A DNA stretch of 64,000 bases from Micromonospora sp. NBC_01699 (GCF_036250065.1 NZ_CP109199.1:2914001-2978000); one strand, 5' to 3'; shown: positions 44,981 through 58,051, counted from the stretch's first letter. Notes: a model not told the origin generated them from the letters alone. Translations and numbers: made by a program.

Positions 44981-45835
44981 TCAGGGCCGCGGACCGCGCG
45001 GCACCGGGGGCGGCGGGGGTTTCGGGGAGTACGGGTAGCGGCCCGGCGTCGTACCCGACGTCGGGCCGCCGCCGATTGGGGCGAGAATGTCCGCGAGCAG
45101 GGCCCGCATCGCCACCGACGGCTCCAGTTGGAGTTCACTCAGGATCAACTGGCGGTACGCGTAGAAGGCGTGCAGCGCCTCGTACGCGTTCCCCTCGGCG
45201 AGGTGCACCTGCACGATCAGCCGGTGCGGGGTTTCCCGCAACGGTTCGGCCCGCATCGCCTCCAGTGCCGCCTGCAACGCCTCGCCGTGCTGACCGGCCC
45301 GCAGGTACGCGTGGGCGACCTGCTCCAGCGTGTGCAGGCGCAACTGCCGCAGCCGCTCCCGTTCCACCAGCACCCAGTCGTCGTACCAGCCGGGCAGCAG
45401 GTCGTGCCGGCCGGCGGCGAGCACCCCCTCGGCCCGGCGCGGGTCACCGCCCTCGCGTACCCGGGCGGCGGTGCGGACCAGGTCGTCCACGTCCACCTCG
45501 ACCCGCCCGTCGAGGCGTACCGCGCCGCCGGCGGTGAGCACCGGGCAGCTCCCGCCGCGACGCAGCCGCCACAGGGCCGTACGCAGTCGGGACAGCGCCC
45601 GCTCCTCCGGTGTGTCCGGCCAGAGCAGCCCGGCCAGGTGCGTACGCGTGGCACCCGGCCGCAGCCCGATCAGCGCGACGACCCGTTGCAGTCCCCGTGG
45701 TACGACCGTGGGTGTGCCGGCGTGCAGCAGGCGGAAGCCGTCGAGCAGGAATAGTTGGACGGTCCCCGCCGAGGAGTGCTCGCCGGGGACCGGTTGGCGG
45801 AGCACGGTGGGCGCCATGCTGCTGTCAGAGGTCAT
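44981..45835 (-). CDS. BTAD-domain (SARP-like) transcriptional regulator
   Basis: The 284-residue protein has an N-terminal OmpR-like winged helix (about 20-110; LLDGFRLLHAGTPTVVPRGLQRVVALIGLRPGATRTHLAGLLWPD). The bacterial transcriptional activation domain (about 115-255; DVDDLVRTAARVREGG...PHRLIVQVHLAEGNAYEALHAF) follows, and the tail is Pro-rich. This is the domain order of small SARPs, which activate antibiotic and pigment clusters. ATG 45835 has AGGGGG at 8-nt spacing. It is divergent from the polyketide operon 457 nt away, and heptamer repeats in between suggest direct control. Confidence 0.88.
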   Translation of the reverse strand: MTSDSSMAPTVLRQPVPGEHSSAGTVQLFLLDGFRLLHAGTPTVVPRGLQRVVALIGLRPGATRTHLAGLLWPDTPEERALSRLRTALWRLRRGGSCPVLTAGGAVRLDGRVEVDVDDLVRTAARVREGGDPRRAEGVLAAGRHDLLPGWYDDWVLVERERLRQLRLHTLEQVAHAYLRAGQHGEALQAALEAMRAEPLRETPHRLIVQVHLAEGNAYEALHAFYAYRQLILSELQLEPSVAMRALLADILAPIGGGPTSGTTPGRYPYSPKPPPPPVPRGPRP

Positions 45836-46292
45836 GGTCGAACCCCCTGCACCGGAACCTTGTCCCGAACCGTGCTGACCGGGGAAGTGGTGCCCCGGTC
45901 TGGCTGGGCATGACCGTGGCGCCAACGGCTCTGTCGTTGAACTGTCCCATGCCCCCGAAAGTGTGACGAAGAGTAGCAATCGCCCATATCCTCGGTCAAT
46001 CTTAGGGGCGATCTTCCGACTTCCGCGCGCCCCGGCGGGTCGGCGACTCGTTGGGTGACGTCCCGGCCGGCGTCACCGCAACGTCACCGGACCGGGTCAC
46101 CGGGCGGTGGACCCGAGTGACATCCCGTTGACGGCCCCTGGCGCATCGTGACCAGCGTTTCTGTGGATGCGCCGTCGCCTCCGCAGGCGGCGGCGACCGG
46201 AAACCCCGCTGGTCCGATCGCACTTCGCGCCACATCACGTCCCGACCCGGGATCCGAGCCGGTCCGGGGCACAGAACGTTGGGAGGTAGCAG
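45836..46292. promoter_or_regulatory. Divergent promoter between SARP and polyketide operon, with heptamer repeats
   Basis: No gene is supported in this 457-nt region. Three direct copies of GTCACCG occur at 46072-46078, 46083-46089 and 46096-46102, spaced 11 and 13 bp. SARPs typically bind heptamer repeats spaced by 11 or 22 bp. The first gene of the operon starts 190 nt beyond the last copy and has its own GGGAGG ribosome-binding site. Confidence 0.6.
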
Positions 46293-46637
46293 ATGCATCG
46301 ATCGCTGATCGTCGCCAGAATCATGCCCGGCGCCGAGTCGGAGGTGGCCCGGATCTTCGGCGAGTCCGACGAGACGGAACTGCCGGCCATCGTCGGCGTA
46401 CGACACCGGTCCCTGTACCGCCTCGACGATCTCTACGTGCACCTGCTGGAGACGGTGGAACCGGTGGCGGCCGGACTGATGGCGGCCAGCCGGCACCCCG
46501 AGTTCGTACGGATCAGCGAGCGGCTGGGGCCGCACATCTCGCCGTACCTGTCGACCTGGCGCTCGCCGCGCGACGCGGTGGCCGGCTGCTTCTACCGGTG
46601 GGACGCGTCGGTCCCGGTGACCGGGAGCGGACGATGA
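46293..46637 (+). CDS. TcmI-family type II polyketide cyclase
   Basis: The 114-residue protein matches TcmI/WhiE-VII-type cyclases: it starts [29 protein letters not shown] and contains [20 protein letters not shown] and the C-terminal CFYRWD. The family is a small ferredoxin-like dimer that closes late rings of aromatic polyketides without cofactors. ATG 46293 is preceded by GGGAGG. It is the first gene of the operon and overlaps the AccDA gene by 4 nt. Confidence 0.92.
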   Translation: MHRSLIVARIMPGAESEVARIFGESDETELPAIVGVRHRSLYRLDDLYVHLLETVEPVAAGLMAASRHPEFVRISERLGPHISPYLSTWRSPRDAVAGCFYRWDASVPVTGSGR

Positions 46638-48436
46638 CCGTCACCACCACCGAGTCGGTCGCGGACCAGTTCTGGACCCGCTGCCGCTCCTGCTCCTCGC
46701 TGCTCTACCGAAAACGCCTGCGTCGCAACCTCGACGTCTGCCCCGAGTGCGGCGACCACCAACGCCTGGCCGCGCCCGAACGGATCCGGCAACTGGTCGA
46801 CCCGGGCAGCTTCGCCGAGCTGCCCGCCGAGGTCGTCCCGGTGGACCCGATCGAGTTCGCCGACTCGGTGCCGTACCCGCAGCGGCTGGCCGCCGCCCGC
46901 GCGGACACCGGCCTGGCCGAGGCCGTGCTCTGCGGCGAGGCCCGGATCGACGGCCACCCGCTGGTCGTCGCGGTGATGGACTTCAGGTTCCTGGGCGGCA
47001 GTCTCGGCACCGTCGTCGGCGAACTGATCACCCGGGCCGCCGAGCGGGCCCTCGACCGCGGCCTGCCCCTGCTCCTGGTCACCGCGTCCGGCGGTGCCCG
47101 GATGCAGGAGGGGGTGCTGTCGCTGATGCAGATGGCCACGGTCAGCCAGGCCATCGCCGCGCTGGGCGAGGCCGGACTGCTCACGATCAGCCTGGTCACC
47201 GACCCCACCTTCGGCGGCGTGGCCGCCTCGTTCGCCACCAACACCGACCTGGTGGTGGTGGAGAGCGGCGCCCGGATGGGCTTTGCCGGGCCCCGGGTGA
47301 TCCACCAGACCATCCGCAAGCCGCTGCCGGACGGCTTCCAGACCGCGGAGTTCCTGCTGCGCCACGGCCAGGCCGACATGGTGGTCGAGCGGTGGGGCCT
47401 GCGCGCCCGCCTCCGGTCGCTACTCGCCGCCGCCCACGCCGCCCACACTGCCCGTGCCGCCCACCCCGCGCCTTCCGCCCGTGCCGCCCACCCCGCGCCT
47501 ACCGCGCACGCCGCCCACGCCCATGCCGGCGCGGCCGGGGGCGGCGAGACGACGACGGCGGCTGCCGGGGCGGTGCCGTCGGTGCTGATCCGGGACCCGG
47601 GCCGGCTCGCCGAGCCGGACGGCTGGCAGGCCGTGCAGGCCGCCCGCCACCTGGACCGGCCGACCACCCTGGACTACCTGGCCACCGCGTTCGACGGCTT
47701 CACCGAACTGCACGGCGACCGGCTCGGCGCCGACTGCCCGGCGATCGTCGCCGGCCTCGCCCGCCTCGGCGACCAGCACCTGGTGGTGGTCGGGCACCAG
47801 AAGGGACACCACACCAAGGACCTGCTGGCCCGCAACTTCGGCATGCCGGCACCGGCCGGTTACCGCAAGGCCCAGCGGGTGATGCGGCTGGCCGTCCGGC
47901 TCGGGCTGCCGATCGTGACGCTGATCGACACACCCGGCGCGTACCCGGGCATCGAGGCCGAGGAACAGGGCCAGGCCGCCGCGATCGCCGACAGCATCCT
48001 GGCCATGACCGGCCTGCCGGTCCCGGTCGTCGCCGTGGTCACCGGCGAGGGCGGCAGCGGCGGCGCGCTCGCGCTGGGGGTCGCCGACCGGGTGTTGATG
48101 CTTCAGAACGCGGTCTACTCGGTGATCAGCCCGGAGGGGTGCGCGGCGATCCTCTGGAACGACCCGACCGCCACCCCGAGGGCCGCTCGGGCGCTCCGGG
48201 TCACCGCCCCCGACCTGCTCCGGCTGGGCGTGGTCGACGGGGTCGTGCCGGAGCCGCCGCAGGGCGCGCACACCGATCCGCTCGCCGCCGCCGACCTGCT
48301 GCGCCGGGCCGTCGTGGAGACGCTCACCCCACTGTTGCGGGTGCCGGCCGACGCCCTGGTCCGTCAGCGCCGGCTGCGCTTCCGCAGGTTCGGCGCGGGC
48401 GGCCGTCCGGTGCTGCCGCCGGTGGGTCCCCGGTGA
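46634..48436 (+). CDS. accDA: Fused acetyl-CoA carboxylase carboxyltransferase (AccD-AccA)
   Basis: The 600-residue fusion begins with the AccD zinc ribbon (C-x2-C ... C-x2-C in CRSCSS and CPECG). It continues through the beta-type carboxyltransferase domain ([26 protein letters not shown]) to about residue 265. An Ala/His/Pro linker of AAH/AHPAP repeats (about 265-305) joins it to the AccA-like alpha domain (about 340-575; [30 protein letters not shown]). It transfers carboxyl from biotin to acetyl-CoA to give malonyl-CoA. The overlap on both sides with cyclase and BCCP genes shows it serves the polyketide operon rather than primary metabolism. Confidence 0.93.
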   Translation: MTVTTTESVADQFWTRCRSCSSLLYRKRLRRNLDVCPECGDHQRLAAPERIRQLVDPGSFAELPAEVVPVDPIEFADSVPYPQRLAAARADTGLAEAVLCGEARIDGHPLVVAVMDFRFLGGSLGTVVGELITRAAERALDRGLPLLLVTASGGARMQEGVLSLMQMATVSQAIAALGEAGLLTISLVTDPTFGGVAASFATNTDLVVVESGARMGFAGPRVIHQTIRKPLPDGFQTAEFLLRHGQADMVVERWGLRARLRSLLAAAHAAHTARAAHPAPSARAAHPAPTAHAAHAHAGAAGGGETTTAAAGAVPSVLIRDPGRLAEPDGWQAVQAARHLDRPTTLDYLATAFDGFTELHGDRLGADCPAIVAGLARLGDQHLVVVGHQKGHHTKDLLARNFGMPAPAGYRKAQRVMRLAVRLGLPIVTLIDTPGAYPGIEAEEQGQAAAIADSILAMTGLPVPVVAVVTGEGGSGGALALGVADRVLMLQNAVYSVISPEGCAAILWNDPTATPRAARALRVTAPDLLRLGVVDGVVPEPPQGAHTDPLAAADLLRRAVVETLTPLLRVPADALVRQRRLRFRRFGAGGRPVLPPVGPR

Positions 48437-48900
48437 CCGGCGAGGTGTCCGACGAGGAGCATCTGCTGGCGCAGCTGCGCGAGCAGGCGAGCCGGCTGGT
48501 GGCCGAGGTGGCCGGGCCGCTGCGCCGGATCAGGATGCGCAGCGGCAGCGCGGTGCTGGAGATCGAGTGGCACGGCGTACCGGCACCGGTCGCGGACGTA
48601 CCCGATCGGACCGTGCTCGCGGGGTCGATGGTGGCCGGAGCCCCGGCCGACCGGGAATCCGCCGACTGGGTGGTGGCACCAATGGTCGGCACGTTCTACC
48701 GGGCGGCCGAGCCGGGGGCGGCGCCCTTCGTCGAGGTCGGTGACCTGGTCGAGCCCGGACAGGTGATCGGCATCGTCGAGGCGATGAAGCTGATGAACCA
48801 CATCACGGCCGAGCACGCCGGCAAGGTCGCCGAGGTGCTGGTCGGCAACGGCGAGCCGGTGGAGTTCAACCAGCCGCTGATCGCCCTGGTATCCGCCTGA
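48433..48900 (+). CDS. accB: Biotin carboxyl carrier protein (AccB)
   Basis: The 155-residue protein has the biotinylation motif EAMKLMN (Lys about 119) in a C-terminal lipoyl/biotinyl domain beginning [12 protein letters not shown]. The N-terminal half is a less conserved helical and linker part. It carries carboxybiotin between AccC and AccDA. GTG 48433 overlaps the AccDA stop by 4 nt (GTGA). Confidence 0.93.
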   Translation: MTGEVSDEEHLLAQLREQASRLVAEVAGPLRRIRMRSGSAVLEIEWHGVPAPVADVPDRTVLAGSMVAGAPADRESADWVVAPMVGTFYRAAEPGAAPFVEVGDLVEPGQVIGIVEAMKLMNHITAEHAGKVAEVLVGNGEPVEFNQPLIALVSA

Positions 48901-48918
48901 CGCACAGGACGGTGTCCG

Positions 48919-51662
<2,744 letters not shown>

Positions 51663-51666
<4 letters not shown>

Positions 51667-52934
51667 CGGCGCGCCGCACGGTGGTGACCGGCATCGGGGT
51701 GGTCGCTCCGGGCGGGCCGACCCGCAAGCAGTTCTGGGCCACCATCACCGACGGCCAGACGGCGACCCGCCGGATCAGCTTCTTCGACCCGTCGCCGTTC
51801 CGCTCCCAGATCGCCGCCGAGTGCGACTTCGACCCGGTCGCCGCCGGTCTCACCCCGAGGGAACGGCGCCGCGCCGACCGGTACGTCCAGTTCGCGCTGG
51901 CCGGCTCGATCGAGGCGCTGGCCGACAGCGGACTCGACCTGACCGAGGCGACCCGGTCGCGTACCGGCGTGGTGCTCGGCTCGGCCGTCGGCGGCACCAT
52001 GGCCCTCGAAGACGAGTACGTGGTGGCCAGCGACGCAGGCACCCGCTGGCTGGTCGACCACGAGTGCAGCGGCCCGTACCTCTATCAGGCGCTGGTCCCG
52101 AGCAGCCTGGCGGCGGACGTGGCGGTCCGGCACGAGCTGCACGGACCGGCGCAGGTGATCTCCACCGGCTGCACCTCCGGCATCGACTCGATCGGGTACG
52201 CCTACCAGCTCATCACCGACGACGAGGCGGACATCGTGGTGACCGGTGCCTCGGACACGCCGATCTCCCCGGTGACCGTCGCCTGTTTCGACGCGATCAG
52301 GGCCACCACCCCGGACAACGACGACCCGGCGCACGCCTCCCGGCCGTTCGACCGGGACCGGCACGGCTTCGTGCTCGCCGAGGGCGCGGCGGTGCTGGTG
52401 CTGGAGGAGCTGGAGCACGCCCGGCGCCGGGGCGCGCACATCTACTGCGAGGTCGGCGGGTACGCCAACCGGAGCAACGGCTACCACATGACCGGGCTGC
52501 GGCCCGACGGCGTCGAGATGGCGCTGGCGATCAGCTCCGCACTGGACCAGGCCCGGGTCAACCCGGACGAGGTCTCGTACATCAGCGCGCACGGGTCGGC
52601 CACCCGGCAGAACGACCGGCACGAGACGGCCGCGTTCAAGCGCTCGCTCGGCCCGGCCGCGTACCGGGTGCCGATCAGTTCGATCAAGTCGATGGTCGGG
52701 CACTCGCTCGGCGCGATCGGCTCGATCGAGATGGCCGCCTGCGCCCTGGCGATCGAGTACGGCGTGGTGCCGCCGACCGCGAACTGGGCCAACCGCGATC
52801 CCGAGTGCGACCTCGACTACATCCCCAACACCGCCCGTGACCTGCCGGTCGACGTGGCCCTGTCGGTCGGCAGCGGCTTCGGCGGCTTCCAGTCGGCGAT
52901 GGTGTTCAAGCGGTTGCGGGAGCTGCACCGATGA
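51663..52934 (+). CDS. Type II polyketide ketosynthase alpha
   Basis: The 423-residue KS has active-site Cys in [10 protein letters not shown] (about 170). The two catalytic His lie in [11 protein letters not shown] (about 305) and [10 protein letters not shown] (about 343), and [11 protein letters not shown] closes the protein. With the partner CLF it condenses malonyl units on the ACP into a linear poly-beta-ketone. The N-terminal [17 protein letters not shown] is standard. ATG 51663 overlaps the cupin gene; the stop overlaps the CLF start. Order and composition place it with spore-pigment KS genes. Confidence 0.95.
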
Positions 52935-54190
52935 CGCCACGGCCGGTGGTCACCGGCATCGGCGTGGTCGCGCCGAGCGGGATCGGCACCGAGGCGCACT
53001 GGAAGAGCGTGCTGGCCGGCGAGAACCGGATCGGCCGGATCACCCTGTTCGATCCGGACCGCTATCCGACCACCCTGGCCGGCGAGGTCGCCGACTTCGA
53101 CGCCGCCGCCTTCGCCGACAACCGCCGGCTGGTGCAGACCGACCGCTGGACCCACCTCGGTTTCGCCGCCACCCGGCTCGCCCTCGCCGACGCCGGCCTG
53201 CCCGAGGTGGCCACCGACCCGTACGGCTACGCGGTCACGCTGGCCAGCTCCTCCGGCGGCAACCTGTTCGGCCAGCGCGAACTGCAACGGCTGTGGGGGC
53301 AGCCGGCGCGGACCGTCGGGGCGTACCAGTCGATCGCCTGGTTCTACGCCGCCAGCGTCGGCCAGGTCTCCATCCACCACCAGTTCAAGGGACCGTGCGG
53401 GGTGCTGGTCGCCGAGGCGGCCGGCGCGCTGGACAGCCTGGCCCACGCCGCCCGGATCATCCGCCGGGGTACCCCGGTGGTGATCGCCGGCGGGACCGAG
53501 TGCCCGCTGAGCCCGTACGCGCTGGCCTGCCAGATCCGCAACGGACTGCTCAGCGACAGCGACGACCCGCAGCGGGCGTACCTGCCGTTCGACGTCGCCG
53601 CGTCCGGTTACGTGCCGGCCGAGGGCGGAGCGGTGTTCGTGGTCGAGGACCTCGAACACGCCCTGGCCCGGGGGGTGACCACCGTGTACGGCGAGATCGC
53701 CGGCTGGGGCGCCACCCACGACGGCCGGCACACCGTACGGGTCGGCGCCGCCGACGAGACGCAGTACGCCCGCTCGATGCGGCTGGCGCTGGAGCGGGCG
53801 CGGTGCCCGCCCGAGGAGGTGGACGTGGTGTTCCCCGACGCGTTGGGGGTGCCGCGTTACGACCGGGCCGAGGCGGCGGCGCTGCGTAGCGTGTTCGGCC
53901 CGGACTCGCCGCCGGTGACCACCCAGAAACCGCTGATCGGGCGGGCCCACCAGGGCGGTTCGGCGCTGGACGCGGCAAACGCGCTGCTCGCCCTCCGGCA
54001 CCGGGTGCTGCCGCCGACCGCCGGACTCGACCGGCCGGCTCCGGGGTGCGAGCTGGACTTCGTCCGGCAGGCGCGGTCCGGCCCGGTCCGTACGGCGCTG
54101 GTCGGCGCGCGGGGTTTCGACGGATTCAACAGTTCGGTGTTGATCCGTGCCTACCAGCCGCCCGGTCAACGGGCCGGCGGCGAGCAGTGA
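52931..54190 (+). CDS. Chain length factor (KS-beta)
   Basis: The 419-residue partner lacks the KS active-site Cys. Aligned to its KS-alpha, [16 protein letters not shown] places Ala where KS-alpha has Cys and most chain length factors have Gln. The rest of the fold is conserved ([46 protein letters not shown]). It sets polyketide length in the KS heterodimer and helps priming by malonyl decarboxylation, a role associated with the Gln. ATG 52931 overlaps the KS stop by 4 nt. Confidence 0.93.
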   Translation: MTPRPVVTGIGVVAPSGIGTEAHWKSVLAGENRIGRITLFDPDRYPTTLAGEVADFDAAAFADNRRLVQTDRWTHLGFAATRLALADAGLPEVATDPYGYAVTLASSSGGNLFGQRELQRLWGQPARTVGAYQSIAWFYAASVGQVSIHHQFKGPCGVLVAEAAGALDSLAHAARIIRRGTPVVIAGGTECPLSPYALACQIRNGLLSDSDDPQRAYLPFDVAASGYVPAEGGAVFVVEDLEHALARGVTTVYGEIAGWGATHDGRHTVRVGAADETQYARSMRLALERARCPPEEVDVVFPDALGVPRYDRAEAAALRSVFGPDSPPVTTQKPLIGRAHQGGSALDAANALLALRHRVLPPTAGLDRPAPGCELDFVRQARSGPVRTALVGARGFDGFNSSVLIRAYQPPGQRAGGEQ

Positions 54191-54207
54191 TCCGGAAGGG
54201 GACGGCC

Positions 54208-54597
54208 ATGGCTGGATCGGGCAAGGGGCGGGTGGTGTTCCTCATCCGGATACCGGCGGAGCGGACCGACGAGTTCCTCCGGGCGTACGACCGGATCCGC
54301 TACCAGGTCGCCGAGGGGGTGCCGGGGCACCTGGTGGACCAGGTCTGCCGCTCGCTCACCGACCCGGAGCAGTGGTTGATCACCAGCGAGTGGGCGTCGC
54401 TGGCGCAGTTCGAGGCGTGGGAGCGCAGCGGCGAACACCGCGAACTGGTCGGGCCGATGCGCGAGTGCATGACCGAGGCCCGCTCGATGCGGTTCGTCGT
54501 CCAGGAGCAGACCTCGGCCCGCCGCGGTGCGCCCGAGCGGGACGCGTCCGGGGACCGGGTGGACGAGGAGATGGAGACGGTGACGGTGGAGGTCTGA
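54208..54597 (+). CDS. Antibiotic-biosynthesis-monooxygenase (ABM)-like protein
   Basis: The 129-residue protein has a ferredoxin-like ABM domain (VVFLIRIPAERTDEFLRAYDRIRYQV, WLITSEWASLAQFEAWERSGEHRELVGPMREC). Such proteins oxidise anthrone-like intermediates without cofactors or act as cyclases in aromatic polyketide pathways. The C-terminal 30 residues are acidic and unconserved. ATG 54208 follows GGAAGGGG, 17 nt after the CLF stop. Confidence 0.85.
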   Translation: MAGSGKGRVVFLIRIPAERTDEFLRAYDRIRYQVAEGVPGHLVDQVCRSLTDPEQWLITSEWASLAQFEAWERSGEHRELVGPMRECMTEARSMRFVVQEQTSARRGAPERDASGDRVDEEMETVTVEV

Positions 54598-54636
54598 CCG
54601 GGACGCCGCCGCGCCGACCGAGGGAAGGAAGAACGG

Positions 54637-55005
54637 ATGGGTTCGAACTGGCACGCGCTCTACTACCCGCTCAAGCCGGGTAGCGAGGAGAAGGTCAAGG
54701 AGCTGTTCCGGATCAGCGGGCGGCCCCGGTTCGAGATCTTCGGCGATGACGGGCAGCTGGTCGGGCGGCTGCTCGGCACGATGGCCTTCGTCGGCCGGGA
54801 GATGGCCGTACGCGTGATCGAGGTCGAGGGCCCGCTCGGTCTGGTCGCCGCGCACATGAGCCGGCAGGAGGCGGTACGGGAGTTCGAGCGGGAGTTGCAG
54901 GAGCATCTCGCCGTACCCCGGGACATGGCCACCCCGCAGGGTGCCCGGGACTTCTTCCGCAGCGCCTCGATGGAGTGCGTCCTGTCCCGTCGGCACGACC
55001 AGTAG
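54637..55005 (+). CDS. SchA/CurD-like protein (WhiE ORFI type)
   Basis: The 122-residue protein (WHALYYPLKPGSEEKVKELFRISGRPRFEIFGDDGQLVGRLLGTMAFVG) belongs to the SchA/CurD-like domain family, found almost only in spore-pigment and related type II polyketide clusters. Its biochemical role is not established. It closes the operon 39 nt after the ABM gene and follows GGGAAGGAAG as ribosome-binding site. Convergence with the DedA gene marks the right border of the cluster. Confidence 0.88.
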   Translation: MGSNWHALYYPLKPGSEEKVKELFRISGRPRFEIFGDDGQLVGRLLGTMAFVGREMAVRVIEVEGPLGLVAAHMSRQEAVREFERELQEHLAVPRDMATPQGARDFFRSASMECVLSRRHDQ

Positions 55006-55082
55006 TGCGGCGGGCTGTCCGGCCCGGTGCGGTGGTAGCTCGGGTGGCGGTACGCCCTCCCGAGCTACCCACGGGGGACCGG

Positions 55083-55700
55083 TCAGTGGTCGTGCCGCCG
55101 CTTGCGTCGCCGTACGATCAACCAGCGGACGACCACCGCCAGCACCACGGCCACCGCCAGCCCCACGCTCGCCTCGCCGAGGTAGCTCTGCGCCTTCTGC
55201 CACGACGCGCCGAGGACATAGCCGATCAGGATCACCGCCGTCGCCCAGGTCACCCCGCCGATCACGTTGAAGGCGAGAAACCTGCGGTACGGCATCCGGG
55301 TCATCCCGGCCAGCGCCGGCACCAGCGCCCGCAGCACCCCGACCCAGCGGCCGAGCATGACGGCGGACGGGCCGTGGCGGTGGATGAACCTCTCCGCCCG
55401 CTGCCAGCGTTCCTCGCCGACCCACCGCCCCAACCGGCTGTGCCGCAGCGGCATCCCGACCCGGCGACCGATTTCGTATCCGACGCTGTCCCCGACGACG
55501 GCGCACACCGCCGCGATGATGACCAGCGCGGCGATGTTGGTCCGACCGGTCGCGGCGAGCGCACCGCCGATCAGCAGGGCCGTCTCACCGGGGAGGATCA
55601 GCCCGATGAAGGCCGCGCACTCGCCGAACGCGAGCAGCCCGACGATGACCAGCAGCGGCCAGCCGGACAGGTTGGACAGCGCGTTGTTGAGCTGGTCCAC
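55083..55700 (-). CDS. DedA-family membrane protein
   Basis: The 205-residue protein has about five membrane segments and the DedA (SNARE-associated/VTT) signature: GLILPGETALLIGGALAATG, VGYEIGRRVG, and FIHRHGPSAVMLGRWVGVLRALVPALAGMTRM. DedA proteins help recycle lipid carriers and maintain proton motive force. It starts at GTG 55700 and ends with a His/Arg-rich tail. It is unlinked to the polyketide operon, which converges on it. Confidence 0.9.
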   Translation of the reverse strand: MDQLNNALSNLSGWPLLVIVGLLAFGECAAFIGLILPGETALLIGGALAATGRTNIAALVIIAAVCAVVGDSVGYEIGRRVGMPLRHSRLGRWVGEERWQRAERFIHRHGPSAVMLGRWVGVLRALVPALAGMTRMPYRRFLAFNVIGGVTWATAVILIGYVLGASWQKAQSYLGEASVGLAVAVVLAVVVRWLIVRRRKRRHDH

Positions 55701-55871
55701 CCGCGCGCCCCGCTCAGCCGCCGCCGGACGGCGCGCGGGTCGGGTCGCCGCCCGTCCGGCGCGCGTCGACTCCGACGGGTGTGCGCATCGTGTCCTCTCG
55801 TCCGGCGGGTACGGCCGCCGGCATCGCGAGCGGCGGTGGACCTTCGGCCACCAGCACCATCAGAACACCCC

Positions 55872-55913
55872 GCGGGGGCAGGGCCGGGGGAAATCGCCCA
55901 GCCCTGCCCCCGC
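55872..55913. terminator. Hairpin terminator after the reductase gene
   Basis: GCGGGGGCAGGGC (55872-55884) pairs perfectly with GCCCTGCCCCCGC (55901-55913) across a 16-nt loop. It lies about 55 nt past the stop of the minus-strand reductase and before the DedA promoter. Confidence 0.7.
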
Positions 55914-55968
55914 CCGCGCCCTTCGGGCTGGCACGGGGTGAGCACCCCCGACGTCCGCCCGAGCCCGC

Positions 55969-56931
55969 TCAGAGATCGAGTACGAGTCGCCGCCCCCGGG
56001 ACCGGGAGACGCAGATGTACATCCGGTTGTTGGCCGCCCGGTCCTCCTCGGTGAGCAGCGAGTCCCGGTGGTCGGGCTCCCCGGCGAGCACGCTCGTCTC
56101 GCAGGTCCCGCAGGTCCCCTCGGTGCAGGAGTAGTTCACGTCCACCCCGGCGGCCTCGATCGTCGCCAACACCGAGCGGTCCGGCGGTACGGTCAGCACC
56201 AGTCCCGACGCCGCGAGTTCGACCTCGAACGAACCGTCCAGGACCGGCGCGCCCTGTTCCCTGGGGGCGAACCGTTCCACCCGCAGGGTGCCCGGCCGCC
56301 GCTGCCGGCAGGCCGCTTCCATGGCGAGCAGCAGGGGTTCCGGCCCGCAGCAGTAGACCAGGGTCGTCGGGTCCGGGTCGGCCAGGATGTCGTCGAGGTC
56401 GAGCAGCCCGGTTTCGTCCTGCGGCCGGATCGTCACCCGGTCGCCGTACCGCTCGGTCAACTCGTCCACGAAGGCCATCGAGGAGCGGGTCCGGCCGCCG
56501 TACACCAGCCGCCACGGCACACCGGCGGTCTCGGCGGCGGCGAGCATCGGCAGGATCGGGGTGATCCCGATGCCACCGGCGACGAAGACGTAACGGGGTG
56601 CCGGTTCGAGCGCGAAGTGGTTGCGCGGGCCCTGCACCCGTACGGGATGGCCGGGCCTCAGGGTGTCGTGCATGAACCGGGAGCCGCCGCGGGAGGCCGG
56701 CTCCAGCAGCACCGAGATCGTCCACTGCCCCGGATCGGCGGCGTCGCCGCAGAGCGAGTACTGCCGGGTGGTGCCGTCATCCATGATCACGTCGATGTGG
56801 GCGCCGGCCGCCCAGTCCGGCAGCGCGCTCCCGTCGGGCTGGGCCAGGGTCAGCCGGACCACGCCGTCGGCAGCCTGTTCCCGGCGCCGGACGACCAGGT
56901 CGAGCTTCTCCTCGTCTCCGGTCCCGCCCAT
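55969..56931 (-). CDS. Vanillate-demethylase-reductase-type flavin/2Fe-2S oxidoreductase
   Basis: The 320-residue protein has three domains: an FAD/FMN-binding barrel (about 10-105; RQYSLCGDAAD), an NAD-binding domain (about 110-220; VFVAGGIGITPILPML, YCCGPEPLL) and a C-terminal plant-type 2Fe-2S ferredoxin (about 235-320; C-x4-C-x2-C in SCTEGTCGTC and a last Cys in YICVSRS). Such reductases pass electrons from NAD(P)H to a Rieske oxygenase or other partner. No oxygenase is seen nearby. It ends at its own hairpin terminator. Confidence 0.9.
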   Translation of the reverse strand: MGGTGDEEKLDLVVRRREQAADGVVRLTLAQPDGSALPDWAAGAHIDVIMDDGTTRQYSLCGDAADPGQWTISVLLEPASRGGSRFMHDTLRPGHPVRVQGPRNHFALEPAPRYVFVAGGIGITPILPMLAAAETAGVPWRLVYGGRTRSSMAFVDELTERYGDRVTIRPQDETGLLDLDDILADPDPTTLVYCCGPEPLLLAMEAACRQRRPGTLRVERFAPREQGAPVLDGSFEVELAASGLVLTVPPDRSVLATIEAAGVDVNYSCTEGTCGTCETSVLAGEPDHRDSLLTEEDRAANNRMYICVSRSRGRRLVLDL

Positions 56932-57091
56932 GTTCGCTCCTCCTGCCGGTCCACACCCGCGCCGCCGCCGGTGTCGCCGTGTTCGTCGCCGCCGCCTTTC
57001 GTTTCAGTATGCGGAGCGCGACCCGTCGGCCGGTATCGATGCCGTGCGCACTTTCCGGTAGGCCCGGTGGCGGTAGAGGTTCCCGTCGCGG

Positions 57092-58051
57092 TCACCGGAA
57101 GAGCGCGTCCACCTGCGGCGGCTTCGTGACCAGGCCGTCCCGCTCGGCCATGTCGGCGAGCGCCTGTACCGACTGCCGGTTGATCTTCGCGGCGAAGGAG
57201 GGCAGCGTCAGGGTGGGGATCAGGTCGGCCCCGATGGAGGTGTACGTGGACAGCACCTGACGGGTCTCGTCCGGGTGCGACGCGGCGTACGCCTGCGATT
57301 CCACCATCGCCTCGGTGAACGCCTCGACCAGGGCGGGTTCGGACTCGATCAGGTCTTCCGAGGTGAAGTACGACGCCACCGAGAGGTTCGCCGTCGCCTC
57401 CGCGTACGCCGACGAGATGTCCCGGCTCCGCTGGTTGCGGGCGATGGTCAGGAAGGGCTCGACCACGAACGCGGCGTCGACCCGGCCGCTCAGCACGGCG
57501 GCCGGCATCTCCGGGAACGGCAGTTCGACGAACTTCACCGTTGCGGGATCGCCGCCGGCCTTGCGGACCGCCTCGCGTACGACGGTGTCGCCGATGTTGT
57601 TCAGGGTGTTGATGGCCACCGATCGGCCGGACAGGTCGGCGCTGGACCTGATCGGGCTGCCGTCCGGGACCACCACCCCGGCGAAGTCCCGGCCGGGCGT
57701 ACCGGTCGAGGAGGAGCCCGGCGCCACGATCTTCAGCGGGAGCCCGCGGGTCTGGGCGAGCAGCAGCGAGGTGTTGTTGCTGAATCCGAACTGGAACTGG
57801 CCGGAGAGCACGGCCGGCACGATCGCGGCGCCACCCTGGGCGGGTTCGAGTTTGACCCTCAGCTTGCGTTCGGCGAAGAATCCCTGCTGGATGCCGAGAT
57901 AGATCGGGGCCACGTCGAGGATCGGGATCACCCCGACGGTGATCTCCCGGTGCCCGATCCCGGTCCCGCCGCCGGTGGCGGAGCCGTCCGCACCGCCGCA
58001 CGCGGTGAGTGACATGGCGGCGGCCAGGATGACGGCAAGTCCTCTACGCAA
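57092..58051 (-). CDS. ABC-transporter substrate-binding lipoprotein (NMT1/SsuA-like)
   Basis: The roughly 319-residue protein has an N-terminal lipoprotein signal (LAVILAAAMSLTAC, lipobox LTAC) and an NMT1/SsuA-type periplasmic fold (ITVGVIPILDVAPIYLGIQQGFFAERKL, QGGAAIVPAVLSGQFQFGFSNN, SVAINTLNNIGD, GRVDAAFVVEPFL). Such proteins bind taurine, alkanesulfonates, thiamine precursors or related small ligands. TTG 58051 is preferred, with GGGAG at 8-nt spacing; a further TTG lies at 58093. No permease or ATPase genes are in the window, so partners lie elsewhere or it is an orphan. Confidence 0.88.
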   Translation of the reverse strand: MRRGLAVILAAAMSLTACGGADGSATGGGTGIGHREITVGVIPILDVAPIYLGIQQGFFAERKLRVKLEPAQGGAAIVPAVLSGQFQFGFSNNTSLLLAQTRGLPLKIVAPGSSSTGTPGRDFAGVVVPDGSPIRSSADLSGRSVAINTLNNIGDTVVREAVRKAGGDPATVKFVELPFPEMPAAVLSGRVDAAFVVEPFLTIARNQRSRDISSAYAEATANLSVASYFTSEDLIESEPALVEAFTEAMVESQAYAASHPDETRQVLSTYTSIGADLIPTLTLPSFAAKINRQSVQALADMAERDGLVTKPPQVDALFR

